DNA of 64,000 nucleotides from assembly GCA_029532415.1 (NCBI GenBank), contig JAQOTA010000071.1, forward strand, positions 930,001 through 994,000, in the 5' to 3' direction. The notes under the pieces were generated by a model. The model had not been told where the DNA came from, searched no databases, and saw nothing but the letters and a program-made list of their open reading frames with translations. The stretch comes from Marasmius tenuissimus. Lineage: Eukaryota; Basidiomycota; Agaricomycetes; Agaricales; Marasmiaceae. This document shows positions 35,130 through 46,802 of the stretch, one piece after another (position 1 is the first letter of the stretch; every line of letters starts with the position of its first letter). A program made the position numbers and the translations under genes.

Positions 35130-38100
35130 TCACCTCCCTCCTTTCCTCTTCAACAACACCCTCACCACGACCATACAAACCCCCAACCCTACTAAAGCCA
35201 AATACGGGGGAAGATCCGAAATCGACTTGGGGTCCGTATAGTTGGATGTCGCAGAGGTAAACCCAATAGCCGAGAACAAGAACCGTTTCGCTTTTCAGTA
35301 GCACTTGTAGAAGAAGGCGAAGAAGCAACCTCCTTGGATTCAGGTTCAGGTTCAGGTGTCGGAGTCTTCTTTGGCGTCTGCGCGGGCCGGATAGTATCAA
35401 ACTTGTACTGCGCCTCAGCCTCATCAACCTCCCTCTTCAACTCCTCCACACTCTTCTCAACCTCCCCAAGCCGTTCCTTCATAACCTGAACTTGAGATTT
35501 CGTCTTCAACACATCCGCAATGAGCGCTTGAAGTTCCTCCTCGTCTTCCAGCTCCTGTTGTTCCTCCGTGTTCACATGTACGACGACGAACGGTTCCGCC
35601 TTCTTCGCGGGAGGTGGTAACTGTGGCGTCGAAGGAGACGTGTTCAACGCCGTCAACGGTGCGACGACCCCCGTTCGCTCATTCGGAGGCGTCGGTAAGG
35701 GTCTCACAACGACAACTTCCTCCTTCTCCCTCGCTTGCTCTTGCTCCCGAACGATCTCCTCCATCCTCCCGACAGTATCAGCCCCAACGCTGTTCGTAAC
35801 CTCCCTCTCGACGACCGTCACGGGTTTCGGATGTACGATCCCACCCAAGGAAGAACAAGTCAACTCGGTCGTAACACGCATAGGAGGAATAACCTGCGCT
35901 GGGATGGGCGTGATCTTTCGATGAGGTAAAAGCACCGACGACGAAATGGGCGTGATGACCCTCTTCGACTGAGCCAGCTCTTGAGGCAACGGGGAAGATA
36001 TCTTTGTAGGAGAACGAGTGACCGGAGGCGAGGGTGGAAGTGGGGACACCAACGATGGTGACATGGACGCGGTAAAGGGGACCCGCTTTGCTGTAACGAA
36101 ACCCATACCATCTCCTTCGCCATCTCCGTTTTCCCAAGCGTGTACACCTACTCTTCCTCCTTTCTTGCGACGTCGGACGCTGTCACCGGCACCTTGGAGA
36201 GCGAGTAACTCTTCGACTGACATCTCATCGGTCCCTCGTTCTTCTAGCGCGGAGGGGGGAGGGGTGGGAATAGGACTCATAGCGTGCGCGGAGAGTGTAG
36301 AAATCGTAGGAACGGGACTCTTCGTAGAGAAGTTCGGATGAGGCAAACTCGCCGGTGGAGGGCCCGGAGGCATCGGTAACGGACGAGAGGACGAGGACGA
36401 CGAAGTCGAAGAAATCGAGGACCCAGTATCATGTTTCTTCATCGTCATCGTCACACCCGGTTCAAAGTCCCAAACCGGCATCGAATTCGCTGGACCCGTA
36501 TGGTTCACTCGAACGGCCGTCGCTCCGTAGTCCTCTTCTTCCTCCTCCTCGAACATCTTGGTAGGCGACTCGCAAGGCGGCAAATCGACACCCATCCCCA
36601 TCTTCGTAGGTGACCCTCCTTCCATATCGCTACTACTCAAACTCCCCCTCCTCTCCCTCTCCATCTTGACCCTTCCCTTCATCTTCAAAACCTCCATATC
36701 CTTTCGAATTCTCAACTTGTTCTCCCCAGACATCATCTTCGAATGTGTCGGTGACGCCAACACGTCGTCTTCGGGGGACGGAGAAGGAGGCTCCGACGCA
36801 GAAGAACTCTCATCGACACTAGCGATCCTCTCGAATCCTTTAGCCATTCCTTTCACTCGGCCGTTTTTGTACCTCCCCCCTGAAGCAGGGGACTTGACGC
36901 CCACACCGAAATTGCCGGGTGTACTCTCACTAGGAAGCCCCCCGTTCGCTCCCGTTTCAGGTGCGTCGAAGAACCCACTTGAAGCCAAAAACCGACTCGT
37001 CCGTCCACCCTTCGACCTCGTAGACCCCTTGGAGATGGACTTGAACCTCGCAGACCCCGTTCCGTCAGAGATGGACGTCGGAAGGAGGGGAAGTTGGAGG
37101 TCTTCGATTGAAGAGTTGGATTCGGCGGATGAGTAGACGGGGCGTTGGCGTTGGATGAAGACGCTCTTGCGGTTGTTCGGAGTGGTTTCGTCTTCGTTGG
37201 AGGGTTGAGGTGAGGGGATGGAGAGTCGTTGCTGTTGTTGTTTTCGTCGTCTGGAATGCCCCAGATGCGACCTTTGAGGACGTTCTGACGGAGAGTGCGG
37301 GATGCGGAGAGGAGGGCTGTCCGCCAGAGTTTGTTCATGCCATATCTGTGTTGAGGAGAGATTAGAGACGAAACGCATCGATCGACAGAAGTTGGAGAGG
37401 AAGTGAAGGGAGGAAATGGGATACTCACGCCTCCAACTCTTCCTCACTCAACCTCAGAAACACTCTCCCGGTAATCTTCCTCTCCCTGACAAACCTCGCT
37501 ATATCGCTAGCAACCGGAGCTGGCAACTCGCCTGGACCTGAGATCCTGAGAGCTGTTGCTAGGTATATCGATAGCTGAGATGGGGTCCATTGTTTTGGAT
37601 TTGGGGGTAGCTCTTCGAGTGTCAACGGTGCTGCGATAGGTGACGGAGCTGGTGGGGTCCCCGTCGTCGTCTCTGATCGTTTCAACCTCCTAGGTTGGTG
37701 AGAAGGTGGAGGACCTGTGTGTGGGTTCCCCTCTCCTCCTTCCGAATCAGACGGGGAGGGCGGGGGAATGGGAAGTGGTCGAGGAATCTCAATGTTAGAA
37801 GCGCTCGACGTCGTTCGGTGTCTGGAAGGGGGAGTTGAGGGAATGTAATGATGCTTTGTGTGTTTCGATGAGGCCGAGTTTGATCTTGAGAGGAGAGCTG
37901 TCGAGGTTGTTTTTATGGCATAGGGGTGAGGATTTGGGCGGAGTTGCTCAGGATTGGATTTGCGCTGAATGTCCTGGCTGCTGTTTCGCTGGTGTTTGTC
38001 TTTGTCGGGGAGGCTGAACGTCTGTTGGGTGTTGAGGGTGTGCTGGAAGAGATAGGGACAGGGAAAGTGAATGATTGCATGGATGAGGGAACGGGAGAGT

Positions 38101-38146
38101 CCATTCTTGGAGACTGCGAGCTCATCGTCAAGACCTGCTCAGTCAT
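35130..38146 (-). CDS. SAM-domain protein with coiled coil and probable C-terminal membrane tail
   Basis: Likely exons (minus): 38146-38135, 38042-37429, 37345-37272 and 37191 to about 35290. A SAM-like domain (QWTPSQLSIYLATALRI to GRVFLRLSEEELEAYG) spans the second and third exons. A long Ser/Pro-rich linker with poly-Ser and poly-Glu runs follows, then a coiled coil (VMKERLGEVEKSVEELKREV). The open frame entered at 37191 stops at 35192. A different frame at 35285-35130 encodes FLFSAIGFTSATSNY, then a hydrophobic stretch LALVGLGVCMVVVRVLL and a basic end, then TGA. That looks like the genuine tail-anchor. I found no convincing intron linking the two frames (the only length-compatible donor is weak, near 35450), so this is either an odd intron, a frameshift or a sequence error. 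The 12-nt first exon is also tentative. Function is unknown, perhaps a scaffold at an internal membrane. Confidence 0.65.
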
Positions 38147-38346
38147 CGTCCTGGATGATGAGCAGAGGAAGAGTTGACGTTGACAATGAAGAAGGGAGCA
38201 GTTGACGTCGTGGTCGACGGCGTGAAACTGAGGGTCAGTGTTCGGTTGTTTGGTTCCCCGGATATCCTGGTCTCACGCCCCCGGCCCGGTCCGGCTATAC
38301 CCCCTGTCTCGAACGTTCGTCCGTCTCTTTCTTAGCGATTACCTTC
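38147..38346. promoter_or_regulatory. Shared divergent promoter, SAM protein and polo-box protein
   Basis: Two hundred bases separate the proposed start codons of the minus-strand SAM gene and the plus-strand polo-box gene. A C-rich stretch (about 38275-38300) and TCTTTCTT just before the plus start are the only features seen. Confidence 0.4.
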
Positions 38347-41300
38347 ATGTCCCAGCATAGCCTGCTTTCAAGTATCCGCTTCAACGGAGTAGAAGAGAGC
38401 GATAGATACGAGGTCCGTGTACTGTTTAGTCAAGTCTATCCAGCCTCGCTCATATTTTCAAAGAACTACGATGTCTTAGAAACCATTTCCCATCGAAGAA
38501 GCGCGTTTGTTTACAAGGCTAAATCTATCCGAGGTCGCCTCAAAGGGCGACTCGTCGCGCTCAAAAAAGTTTGTGAGCTCGTTGACATGATTCGTCCTCA
38601 ATCTCATATATCATAGCTGGGATCACACAACGCAAACACCACTGAAGCTCTCCACCAAGGGCTATACCACCTCAACATTGTATCCTTATTCTCTACCTTC
38701 TCTGGCCACCAACACAGATATCACATCTTGGAACTCTGCTCTGGCGGCTCCCTCTCCGATATGCTGGACTCGTGCGATACTCCCACCCTCCCAGAGCACG
38801 AACTTTTATCAATAGCGAGACCTCTCATCGACGCCCTATCTTACCTCAAACGAGAAGGAATCGTTCACCGCAACGTCAACCCACATTCCGTTCTATTCAC
38901 TGCTGATCGTAGGATCGTGCGTACTTGTGCTGTGTTCGAAAGGGGTTTACTCAACAATAACCCGTGTAGAAACTCTCAAACTTTACGCACGCGATACGTC
39001 TTCCTTCACAAGATACAGCCATCGACTATTTCATCGAACATCCTCATTATTCATCACCGTGAGTTCCCATTGCTGTAGTAGGCTCTGCCTATCGTTGACT
39101 ATGCGTTGCAGGGAATTGTTATCCAGAGAGCATTGCGACTGCGCCTCTGACCTATGGTCACTGGGCGTTCTAATCTTCAGATGTCATTGTGGGGAGCTGC
39201 CCTTCCAGGTACTCACCCGTTCCTCGCCCTTGCCTTTGTCGTTCCTCTGAAGACATTTTCGTTCAGGCATCAGCAACGCGAGACGTCGTAGAAAACATCC
39301 TCAGATGTAGATTCACAATACCCCACCAACACCATACATTCAGCGATTTGATTACAAGCCTTCTCACCATCGTAAGTTACATCTCAGCCAACTCAGCAGT
39401 AGCTGACACAGCATACAGGACCCCTCCCGCCGTCCAGACGTACACACACTTCTCTCGAGTCCCCCGTTCCTCTCCGAACCCAAACTCCTTCAAGCTACTG
39501 CCAAATTGCGCAGTAAACCCCGGCAGCTACCTTACAGAATGCCTCCTTCTGAAACCAGAGCCAGAGCTCCGTTTAGAGAGATCCAACAGAATGTCGACCT
39601 GAGGAGGATTCTGAGTGAAGAGATTTCGGCGGAATCGCTCAAACCACTGGAAAGGAGGGCGGCTTCAGATCCGTATCCACATCCGAAGCGTGCTAAACCG
39701 TTACAACCTGGCAAACTCGCTCCTCTTACTGCGCCACCTCGAGGGCTGTTCAACGTACCTTCCTCTTCTGAATCTCTGGGAGCGGCTACGCGACAAAGAC
39801 AGTCCGAAGACGAATTGGAATTCACAAGTGACGAGACTCAATCGGTGTGTACCGTCATTCGTTTCATTCAACGAGCACGAATCTCTTACACGACAACACA
39901 ATACAGGACTCTGAATCTGACACCACCATCCTCCCAATTGGAACCGTACGACCGACCGCGTTTAGTACCACTTTACTCTCACCGCGCGTGCACAAGACGG
40001 TCAATGGCCAGATTACGATTTTACCTTCCCGCTCTGCGTTGGTAGATTTCAGAGAGGGCGAGAGACGACGTGGGCGGAGAGGGGTGGAGGTTTTTGTTGT
40101 TAGTCCTACGGGGCACGAGGTCGTTCACTTTTACTTACATCCTCCATCATGCTGACGATGACGATGAACAGGTGAAGATATACGACGCTCCGGATCTCAA
40201 CACAGCGCCTAGCTGTGTAGATCCCAATTGCGAATCGAAGGAGACGTACGAGTTGGAGAACCTTCCGGGGAGGTTTTGGAAGTTGTATAATGATGCAGGG
40301 GTTTTGGTTGCGAGGATCAAACAGCGGACGCCGAGGGTGAGTGTCTCGTGTTTTTTTTTCGTTTGGTTGAGGGGAACTCATTGACATGTATTGGAAGATG
40401 GTGTTGTATGGGGATCACGTTCAGAGTAGTTTGATGGGGAATGGGCCTAGGGGGGATATTGAGTTGTTGTTCACTGGGATGAATTCGAGTTCTCGCTCCT
40501 CCACCTCCTCCAAGAAAACGGCCAAGGAGGATTATGGTGACACCCCGACACGGCGGTTACGATATTCGAGACAGAGTCGAACGCTTGAAGTTTCGAGTGT
40601 TAAAGGGAAAGGGAAGGAGTGGAAGACTAAGACGTATCATGTTCCATCTGATTCTGATTCTGATGCTTTCGAGATATCTGGACTGACGGACGAGGAAGAG
40701 GATGCTGTTCAGTTGCTACAGCGGTTTCTGAGGATCTGTCGGGAGGTCGAGGCTGGAGATGTCGTGCAAGCTCCGAACAAGGACTTCAAGTTTACACCGT
40801 CAGAAACACTCACTGGGTCTGGGAGTACTCGTACGATTGGGATTGGCAAGCCACTTTCGCTTTCGCTCTCGACGATCGATCTTGTTCGTCGGCCTGTCAA
40901 GTTTTCGTCTTCGGTTACTACTACTACTACTGGCAAGTATCAAGACAAAGACGCACGCCTATCTACTTTCGATCACACAACAAGGAAAGCCCTGGATCAG
41001 GATCAGGATGTGACACCTTCGTGGGCTCGTGATTCTTCTTTGGGGCTTGAAGGAGGCCTAGCTGTGCAATCGAGGTTTATCCCCGGTGTTGGGTGGTGTA
41101 TCCGTCACAACTCGAGAGTTTCTCAAGGGGGGAGGTATAAGATTATGTTTTTGGACGGTGCTGTTTTGGATGTTGATGCTGATGAGGAGTGGGCCGAGTT
41201 GGTTGGGAGGGATGGGGTGAGGGATAGGTGAGTTCTCTTTGTTTTTTCTTTGTGGGGAGAGTGCTCATGATGATGTAGACGCACGATTCGTCAGTGTCAT

Positions 41301-41378
41301 TTGGACCGTGTGTTGGGAGAGAGGATGAAGGTGTTTCACGAGTTTGTATCCTTGTATGATGAAGGAGGAGATACCTAA
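38347..41378 (+). CDS. PLK4/SAK-type polo-box protein with degenerate kinase domain
   Basis: Exons: 38347-38568, 38617-38916, 38970-39058, 39112-39208, 39267-39371, 39419-39844, 39907-40119, 40172-40336, 40398-41227 and 41279-41378, giving 848 aa. The kinase fold is recognisable: VALKK (Lys73), LELCSGGSL, YSSPELL, SDLWSLGVLIF and DPSRRP. Catalytic motifs are lost: the Gly loop is ISHRRS, HRD is HRN (158-160, followed by NPHS) and DFG is NFT (178-180). The C-terminal half has a Plk4-like cryptic polo box, with LSPRVHKTVNG...ILP, VKIYDAP, ENLPGRFWKLY and RTPRMVLYGD. A third polo-box-like unit starts at PGVGWCIRHNS (about 768). In animals PLK4 starts centriole duplication; here a non-catalytic scaffold role is inferred. 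A 51-bp in-frame segment (38413-38463) could be a further intron. Tail-to-tail with Gtr2. Confidence 0.85.
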
Positions 41379-41510
41379 ATCGTGGTTATTTGGGCAAGAA
41401 GTGCATGATACAAAAGAGAAAACATGGACGAAATGCGAAACCTCTATCTTGGACGGACATGCGAGCAGTCGATAAATACGAGATAATAAAAAGCGTAATG
41501 CTGCATAAGA

Positions 41511-43069
41511 TCACCCTCCCCGTGCCTCCCTCTCCACATCACATATCTCCTGCACACCTTCACGAAAGAAAACGACGTTGTACTCGATGAGACCTCTCCG
41601 ACTCTCAAAAACGGGTGTGGGTATAAGCGCGATTAGGACCAGTTGGTCGGTGATGACATGGCATGTCAGAGTGGTACCTGGAGGAGAGGAGTGGAGAGCT
41701 GTAGCGGCGCTTGGGTAAAATCGTTTCTTTTCGACTTTTCCCTTTCCGCTCTTGTCGTCATCGTCATCCTGGTCTTTAGGTGGATGAGTGGATGAGGGTT
41801 TCGGGGTGGTAGGAATGGATTCTTCTGTGGGTGAATGGAGTGCTTGGGGGTCGGGGGAGAGTGAGGAAGTAGAGGAAGCGGAGGGCGGTGGCGTTGGAGG
41901 TATTGGATGACGATGACGTTGTTGGCTGGCGGTCTCGGATCTGGGGCAAAACAGAAAAGGGTATGAGACGTGTGATGATGGACTTGGAGGCCATGTTTCT
42001 TACCTGTACAAGGGAGCAAAGGAGTTCAACATGGCGAGATTATCGCAGCAGAGATTGTGTGTTGCCGAATCGACTGGTGATGCATCCGTTGCTACGTACA
42101 ACCTTGACTGCGTGTCAAACAAGAAAGCTTTAGGTGATTGTGAGTTCTGGATGCGCTTTTGTGAGCGGGATTGATGCTACTTTGGAGAAAACGGGACGCA
42201 CGGCACAAAAGACGTTCAAGAGGTCTTCAAGATACGGCAGGGAGTCTATCAGTTTGTGAAGAACCTGCGAGAATGCTTCGTGAAGTGTGTGGTCGTATAT
42301 GGAGGTCAAGTAAAAGTTGAGAGGCATCTGTTCGTATTCTGGGTTCTCGTCCAAGAGGCGATCGGCAACGCGTTCGTTTATCTGCCTAAAGTTCTCTGAA
42401 GACCAGTTGAGGCAAGGCACACGAGCATGACATAGTTGACACACCAATCTTATCATCCTCATGCAACTTCTCCGACTTGTGTACGAACACTTCCAGGTTG
42501 AGATTCGGGTTCTGGTGGTAGGCCGCCATAATGAATTCAACGAGCTTGGATATTGGTTGGTTGTACAAGTCCTATAAAACTTGATCAATCCAAGGAAACC
42601 CTGCGAGAAAATCATTCAAACTCACGCGAATATCGATAACAAAAATCAACGAGGTGAATTGCGACAGAGGTGCCCCAAGCGTCTCGACAGTGATGTTTCC
42701 TGGACAATCCCATATTTCGAGCGGAATGATCGTGCTGAGTGTCATTCAGTTCCTGCCCTCTTGCGTTGCAGAAAGAACACGACAAAACGAACTCGTAAGT
42801 GCTCTTGACGATCCTCATCGTCGCGTCGAGGTAAAAACATTCTTTCGGTGGCAGATTGTTGAACAAAACCTGCTGGATAGACGATTTGCCGCTCCTAAAA
42901 GGAGAGATAGTGAGCTGAGAGCGGATAGAAGGCGGGTGAGACAGCTTCTTTACCTCCGTAAGCCGAGTAAGAGGACCTTTGTCCTTGTCACCGACGGCGA
43001 GCTCTTTGTCGACGTGAGCACCGGCCGCTGGGGCAACGAAGTAGCACCATAGGACGGGAAAGAGGTCAT
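41511..43069 (-). CDS. GTR2: Rag-type GTPase Gtr2 (RagC/D orthologue)
   Basis: Exons (minus): 43069-42954, 42894-42793, 42734-42626, 42571-42445, 42395-42202, 42146-42004 and 41940-41511, giving 406 aa. Gtr2 pairs with Gtr1 on the vacuole (EGO complex) and signals amino-acid sufficiency to TORC1. Seen: P-loop GLRRSGKSS (36-44), the switch-region sequence PLEIWDCPGN, and the C-terminal roadblock-like part ENFRQINERVADRLLDENPEYEQ, TSIYDHTLHEAFSQVLHKLIDSLPYLE. An Asp/Lys/Ser/Pro-rich insert (41700-41930) interrupts the C-terminal region before LIEYNVVFFREGV. Several exon joins fall inside conserved motifs, which supports the model (P-loop at 42954/42894, GAC join at 42793/42734, NSQSPKAFLFD at 42146). 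Confidence 0.93.
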
Positions 43070-43301
43070 CAACAACGGACAGCGTGAGTGTACCGGGGAT
43101 CTAGGTGCAGCCGGCTAAAGCGAAGGACACGGTGGTGACGAGTAGGATTTCGAGACTGACGCACGTTCGTCGTTTGAGGTGGGCCGTCGGCAATGGAATC
43201 ATTTCAAAACGTACCAAATAAAACTTATATGATCCTTCTCTATTCACTGTCAGACTTGTCCTTTTCCTTCGCTATCTCCTCGTAGTCGGGTACGGTCCAA
43301 G
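43070..43301. promoter_or_regulatory. Bidirectional promoter between Gtr2 and VTC4
   Basis: There are 232 bp between the two start codons. ATAAAACTTATATGATCC (about 43216-43233) contains a TATA-like TTATAT about 70 bp before the VTC4 start. No phosphate-response (CACGTG) element is visible. Confidence 0.5.
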
Positions 43302-46300
43302 ATGAAGTTTGGCAGGAAGATCAGTGTACGTTGGTTCAACATACACCCATATCTCTTGTCTGTCTCACAGTTCTCACACTTGCTGCGCAGACTGACCTCT
43401 ATAACGAATGGCGCCCGTTTTATCTCGACTATAATCTCCTCAAACGAGAGCTCAAGGTCCGGTACTTCTTTCTGCGCTCAAAGAACCAGGCTGACTTTCA
43501 AGCAGGACCGCACTGTTTCACGGGCATGGACAATTGAAGACGAACGAGAATTCACACTCAAACTCGAGAAGGAACTTGATAAGATTCATGACTTCCAGAA
43601 AGCAAAGGTATGTTCTGAGATCTCCCGAAGCCTCGCACTGTCGCTGTTTGGCCTGTTCCGATATCTTGTGTGAAGTGGGGGTGGCAAAGCGAACGTCATA
43701 CGATGCCTCATGTTTTCGCCTCGTGCCGTGCAGGGACTCATCTTTCCTTAAACAGACGTCTGAATTGGCCCGCCGGATTGCTGAAGCAGAGCGGGATGTG
43801 AAGAGGCTCGTTGAAGACGAAGAATCAAACAGTCCGACTAGTCCACGTTCGCGCACAAGCACTCACAGTCAGGCCATCGACCCAGAGGGCCAGCAACGTG
43901 AAGGTTATGAACCCGACGGAGGCTCTGACGACGATGATGACGATGAAGAAGACGACGACTCTCTGACTGCTTTGGAAGGGAGGTTCCATGATCTGGAAGT
44001 AGAAGTAGCCACTCTCGTCGCTGATGTTCACGATCTGGCACTCTACACAAAGCTCAATATCACCGGCTTCATGAAAATCCTGAAAGTGAGTTCCACTTGC
44101 CATTGTGCCTTTACCACCGTTGCTGACTGTAATCCACGTAGAAACACGATGTAGGTCTAAGAGGGCTGTCGTCATCTCCTGTCGTTGACTTCAAGTTCTC
44201 CAGAAACAAACAAACTTTCCTTTGAAATCTTCCTTTGTCCAACATTATCTTGAGAAACGTCCATTCTACCGTTACAACTGGGACGCCTTGATCGTCAAGT
44301 TGTCCAAGTTATACGATTTGGTTCGAACGAGAGGGCATCCAGTGAAAGGTGACTCGAGCGCAGGTGGTAATCAGAGTGCTTTCGTTCGGCAGACCACTAA
44401 ATACTGGGTACGATTATTCATGAAATCCGAAGGTTCGGTACTAATCATGCATATAGGTCCATCCCGATAATCTGGTTCCGTTGAAATTGGCGATTCTTCG
44501 GAATCTTCCCGTTCTCGGTTGGGTTTCCCACTTGCTGTCAATGTGGAGTTTACGCTGACAAACCGGTGCAGTCTTCAATGCGGAGAAGGAGTTTGAACAG
44601 AAGGATGCCGGTTAGTTCCTACTTCACCACGCACCTACGTCGTCCCTCCCTCATCAGAGTACAGCTATCACGTCTATCTATTTCGACAACGAGGACCTCG
44701 ACCTCTATCTGGGTAGGCTGGAAAAGACCGAAGGCGCGGAAGCCATTCGGCTGAGGTGGTATGGTGACACAGATGTCAAGACCGTGAGTTACTCCTCTAT
44801 CTACGCCAAGGCCGAGGCCAAGACCCAAGACCCAAGACTTACCACCATTCCTCAATGTCGTAAAACAGATATTCGTGGAGAGGAAAACGCACAGGGAAGA
44901 CTGGACAGGGGAGAAATCGGTCAAAGCGCGGTTCCCCATCAAGGAGCATTTGGTCAACAAGTTCTTGAAGGGGGAATACACGGTCGACGATGACTTCCAG
45001 CAGCTGGCCAAAAAGGGCAAAAAGTCCCAACAAGAAGTAGACTCGATGATTCAGCTTGCCAATGAAGTCCAATATGCGATCCTCACGAAGAAACTTGAGC
45101 CCGGTACGCTGGCAATGGCATGTGTGCGACGCAAATTGGTTTACGATTGAAATGTGAATTCTCTAGTTATGCGAACGTTCTACAACCGAACTGCGTTCCA
45201 GCTGCCAGGCGACGCGCGCGTTCGTATCTCGCTGGACACGGAGTTGACCATGGTCCGAGAGGACAACTGGGACGGGAGAATCCGATCAGCAGACAATTGG
45301 AGGAGGACTGACGTTGGAATTAATTGGCCTTTTGAAAGCTTGCCCCCTGAAGACAAGGAGCTGTTCAAGTAGGTGGTGAACATTCCGACTATCACATCCG
45401 ATCATTGACATGAAACCCGTAGGTACGGCGTTTTGGAAGTCAAGTTGCAAACGCAGTTAGGGCAAGAACCGCCAAAGTGGGTCACAGATCTGGTTCAATC
45501 TCACCTGGTGGAAGCTGTCCCCAAGTTCAGGTAATCCCGCACGCTGCGCAGCTCAATGGTCTCGAAACTCATTTCGCGTTACTTTCCCCAGCAAATTCAT
45601 TCATGGTTGCGCAACGTTGCTCCCCAGTCGAGTGGATCTGGTGCCATTTTGGTTACCCCAAAGTGCGTAGACTTGCGAGTTTCTCGGGATGATCGTGTCT
45701 GATCGTCGCCCTTCTCAGTGGATACCGACATTCAGAAACCTGACACCGGTTATCTGTCGGTCATCGAGCGACCTGCCGGTAGCCACTCCAGAGGATCCTC
45801 AACTCAAGTCTCTTCGGGAGAAACTTCACCCCGCGTCAAGTATAGCGAACCTTTGTCGGAGGGTGAAGAGGATGAAGATATGGATCGTGCGCCTGCAAGG
45901 GACGAAGGAAAACGCGTGGGGTTGACAGACTCGCAGGTCGCAGAAGCCACTGCGTACCGTGAGCAGATGTTGAAGGAACGTCGCAAAAGCGAAGCGACGA
46001 GCGGCAAGAAACCACGCCATTCACGTAGTTATCCTGGCCCTGAGGAGGCTCTTGATGTGGATGGCGACGATGAAGGGGAGGAGGTTGAGAGCAAACCGCT
46101 TTTGAAGGCTCGATCTGCTTCTCAAGGTGCACCGAAACCACGTACCCTGTCGATCAATCCATTGGCGCCATCCATGGCGTTTGACGCAACCCTGAAGAAT
46201 CGCCTGAAAGGGGCGTTCGATAAGAGTACTCTGCAGAACGGGAACGGGTCCGCCAAGAAGGCGAAGAAAACGGATGAAGAGGAGGAGAACAGTCACGATG

Positions 46301-46802
46301 AGGACGAAGACGAAGGTAGCCAGGCTGGGCCTAGCTCCGGGGACGACCGTATGATATCCCGAGATTGGCATGCCCCTGCCGGAAAGCGCATCTCTGTTCC
46401 GGTTCGTGTGGAGCCAAAGGTATATTTCGCAGCAGAGAGAACTTTCCTGGTTAGTGTTTTCTAATGACCTCAGGCACAACTGTTTAGTCACATACTTTAC
46501 AGAAATGGCTCAACACCGCCGTTTTTATCGGCACCATCGCGACCACCCTCCTCAACTTCACATCCCCTAACGATTCTCGGGGTTTGATAAGTGCTGCTCT
46601 GTTTACGCTCTGTGCTCTGCTCGCCATTGCGTATTCTGCAGGGATATTTGTATACCGTGCATTTAGGCTCAGGGCCAGGAGGGCAGAAGGTTTGTATTAT
46701 GACAAGTACGGCCCCACTATACTATGTTTCGCCTTATTCGCTGCTATAGCCACAAATATCGGGCTTCGTGTCTCCGAAATGGCCAAAGCGGGCGACTTAT
46801 GA
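43302..46802 (+). CDS. VTC4: VTC4, vacuolar polyphosphate polymerase subunit
   Basis: Fifteen exons: 43302-43325, 43391-43456, 43503-43607, 43756-44085, 44142-44150, 44204-44407, 44457-44517, 44572-44610, 44665-44783, 44869-45103, 45167-45368, 45423-45530, 45592-45662, 45719-46449 and 46503-46802, giving 867 aa. VTC4 makes polyphosphate from ATP and feeds it into the vacuole. An SPX domain (start [20 protein letters not shown]) binds inositol pyrophosphates. An acidic insert follows. The catalytic tunnel domain has [64 protein letters not shown] and [10 protein letters not shown] long acidic linker with basic patches leads to a C-terminal DUF202 domain with about three membrane helices (46520-46795). 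One exon is only 9 nt (44142-44150, Lys-His-Asp) and is needed for the SPX end. Intron 43608-43755 is unusually long (148 bp). Confidence 0.95.

Noticed and set aside
34747..35427. 226-codon minus frame as a separate multi-pass membrane protein
   Set aside because: It overlaps the tail of the SAM gene in another frame. Its hydrophobic stretches come from AT-rich 3' flank, and there is no start or splice support.
38413..38463. Extra 51-bp intron in the first exon of the polo-box gene
   Set aside because: Its ends are GT..AG and it would keep the frame, but the donor is weak and both versions give a sensible protein. Left in the exon and noted as uncertain.
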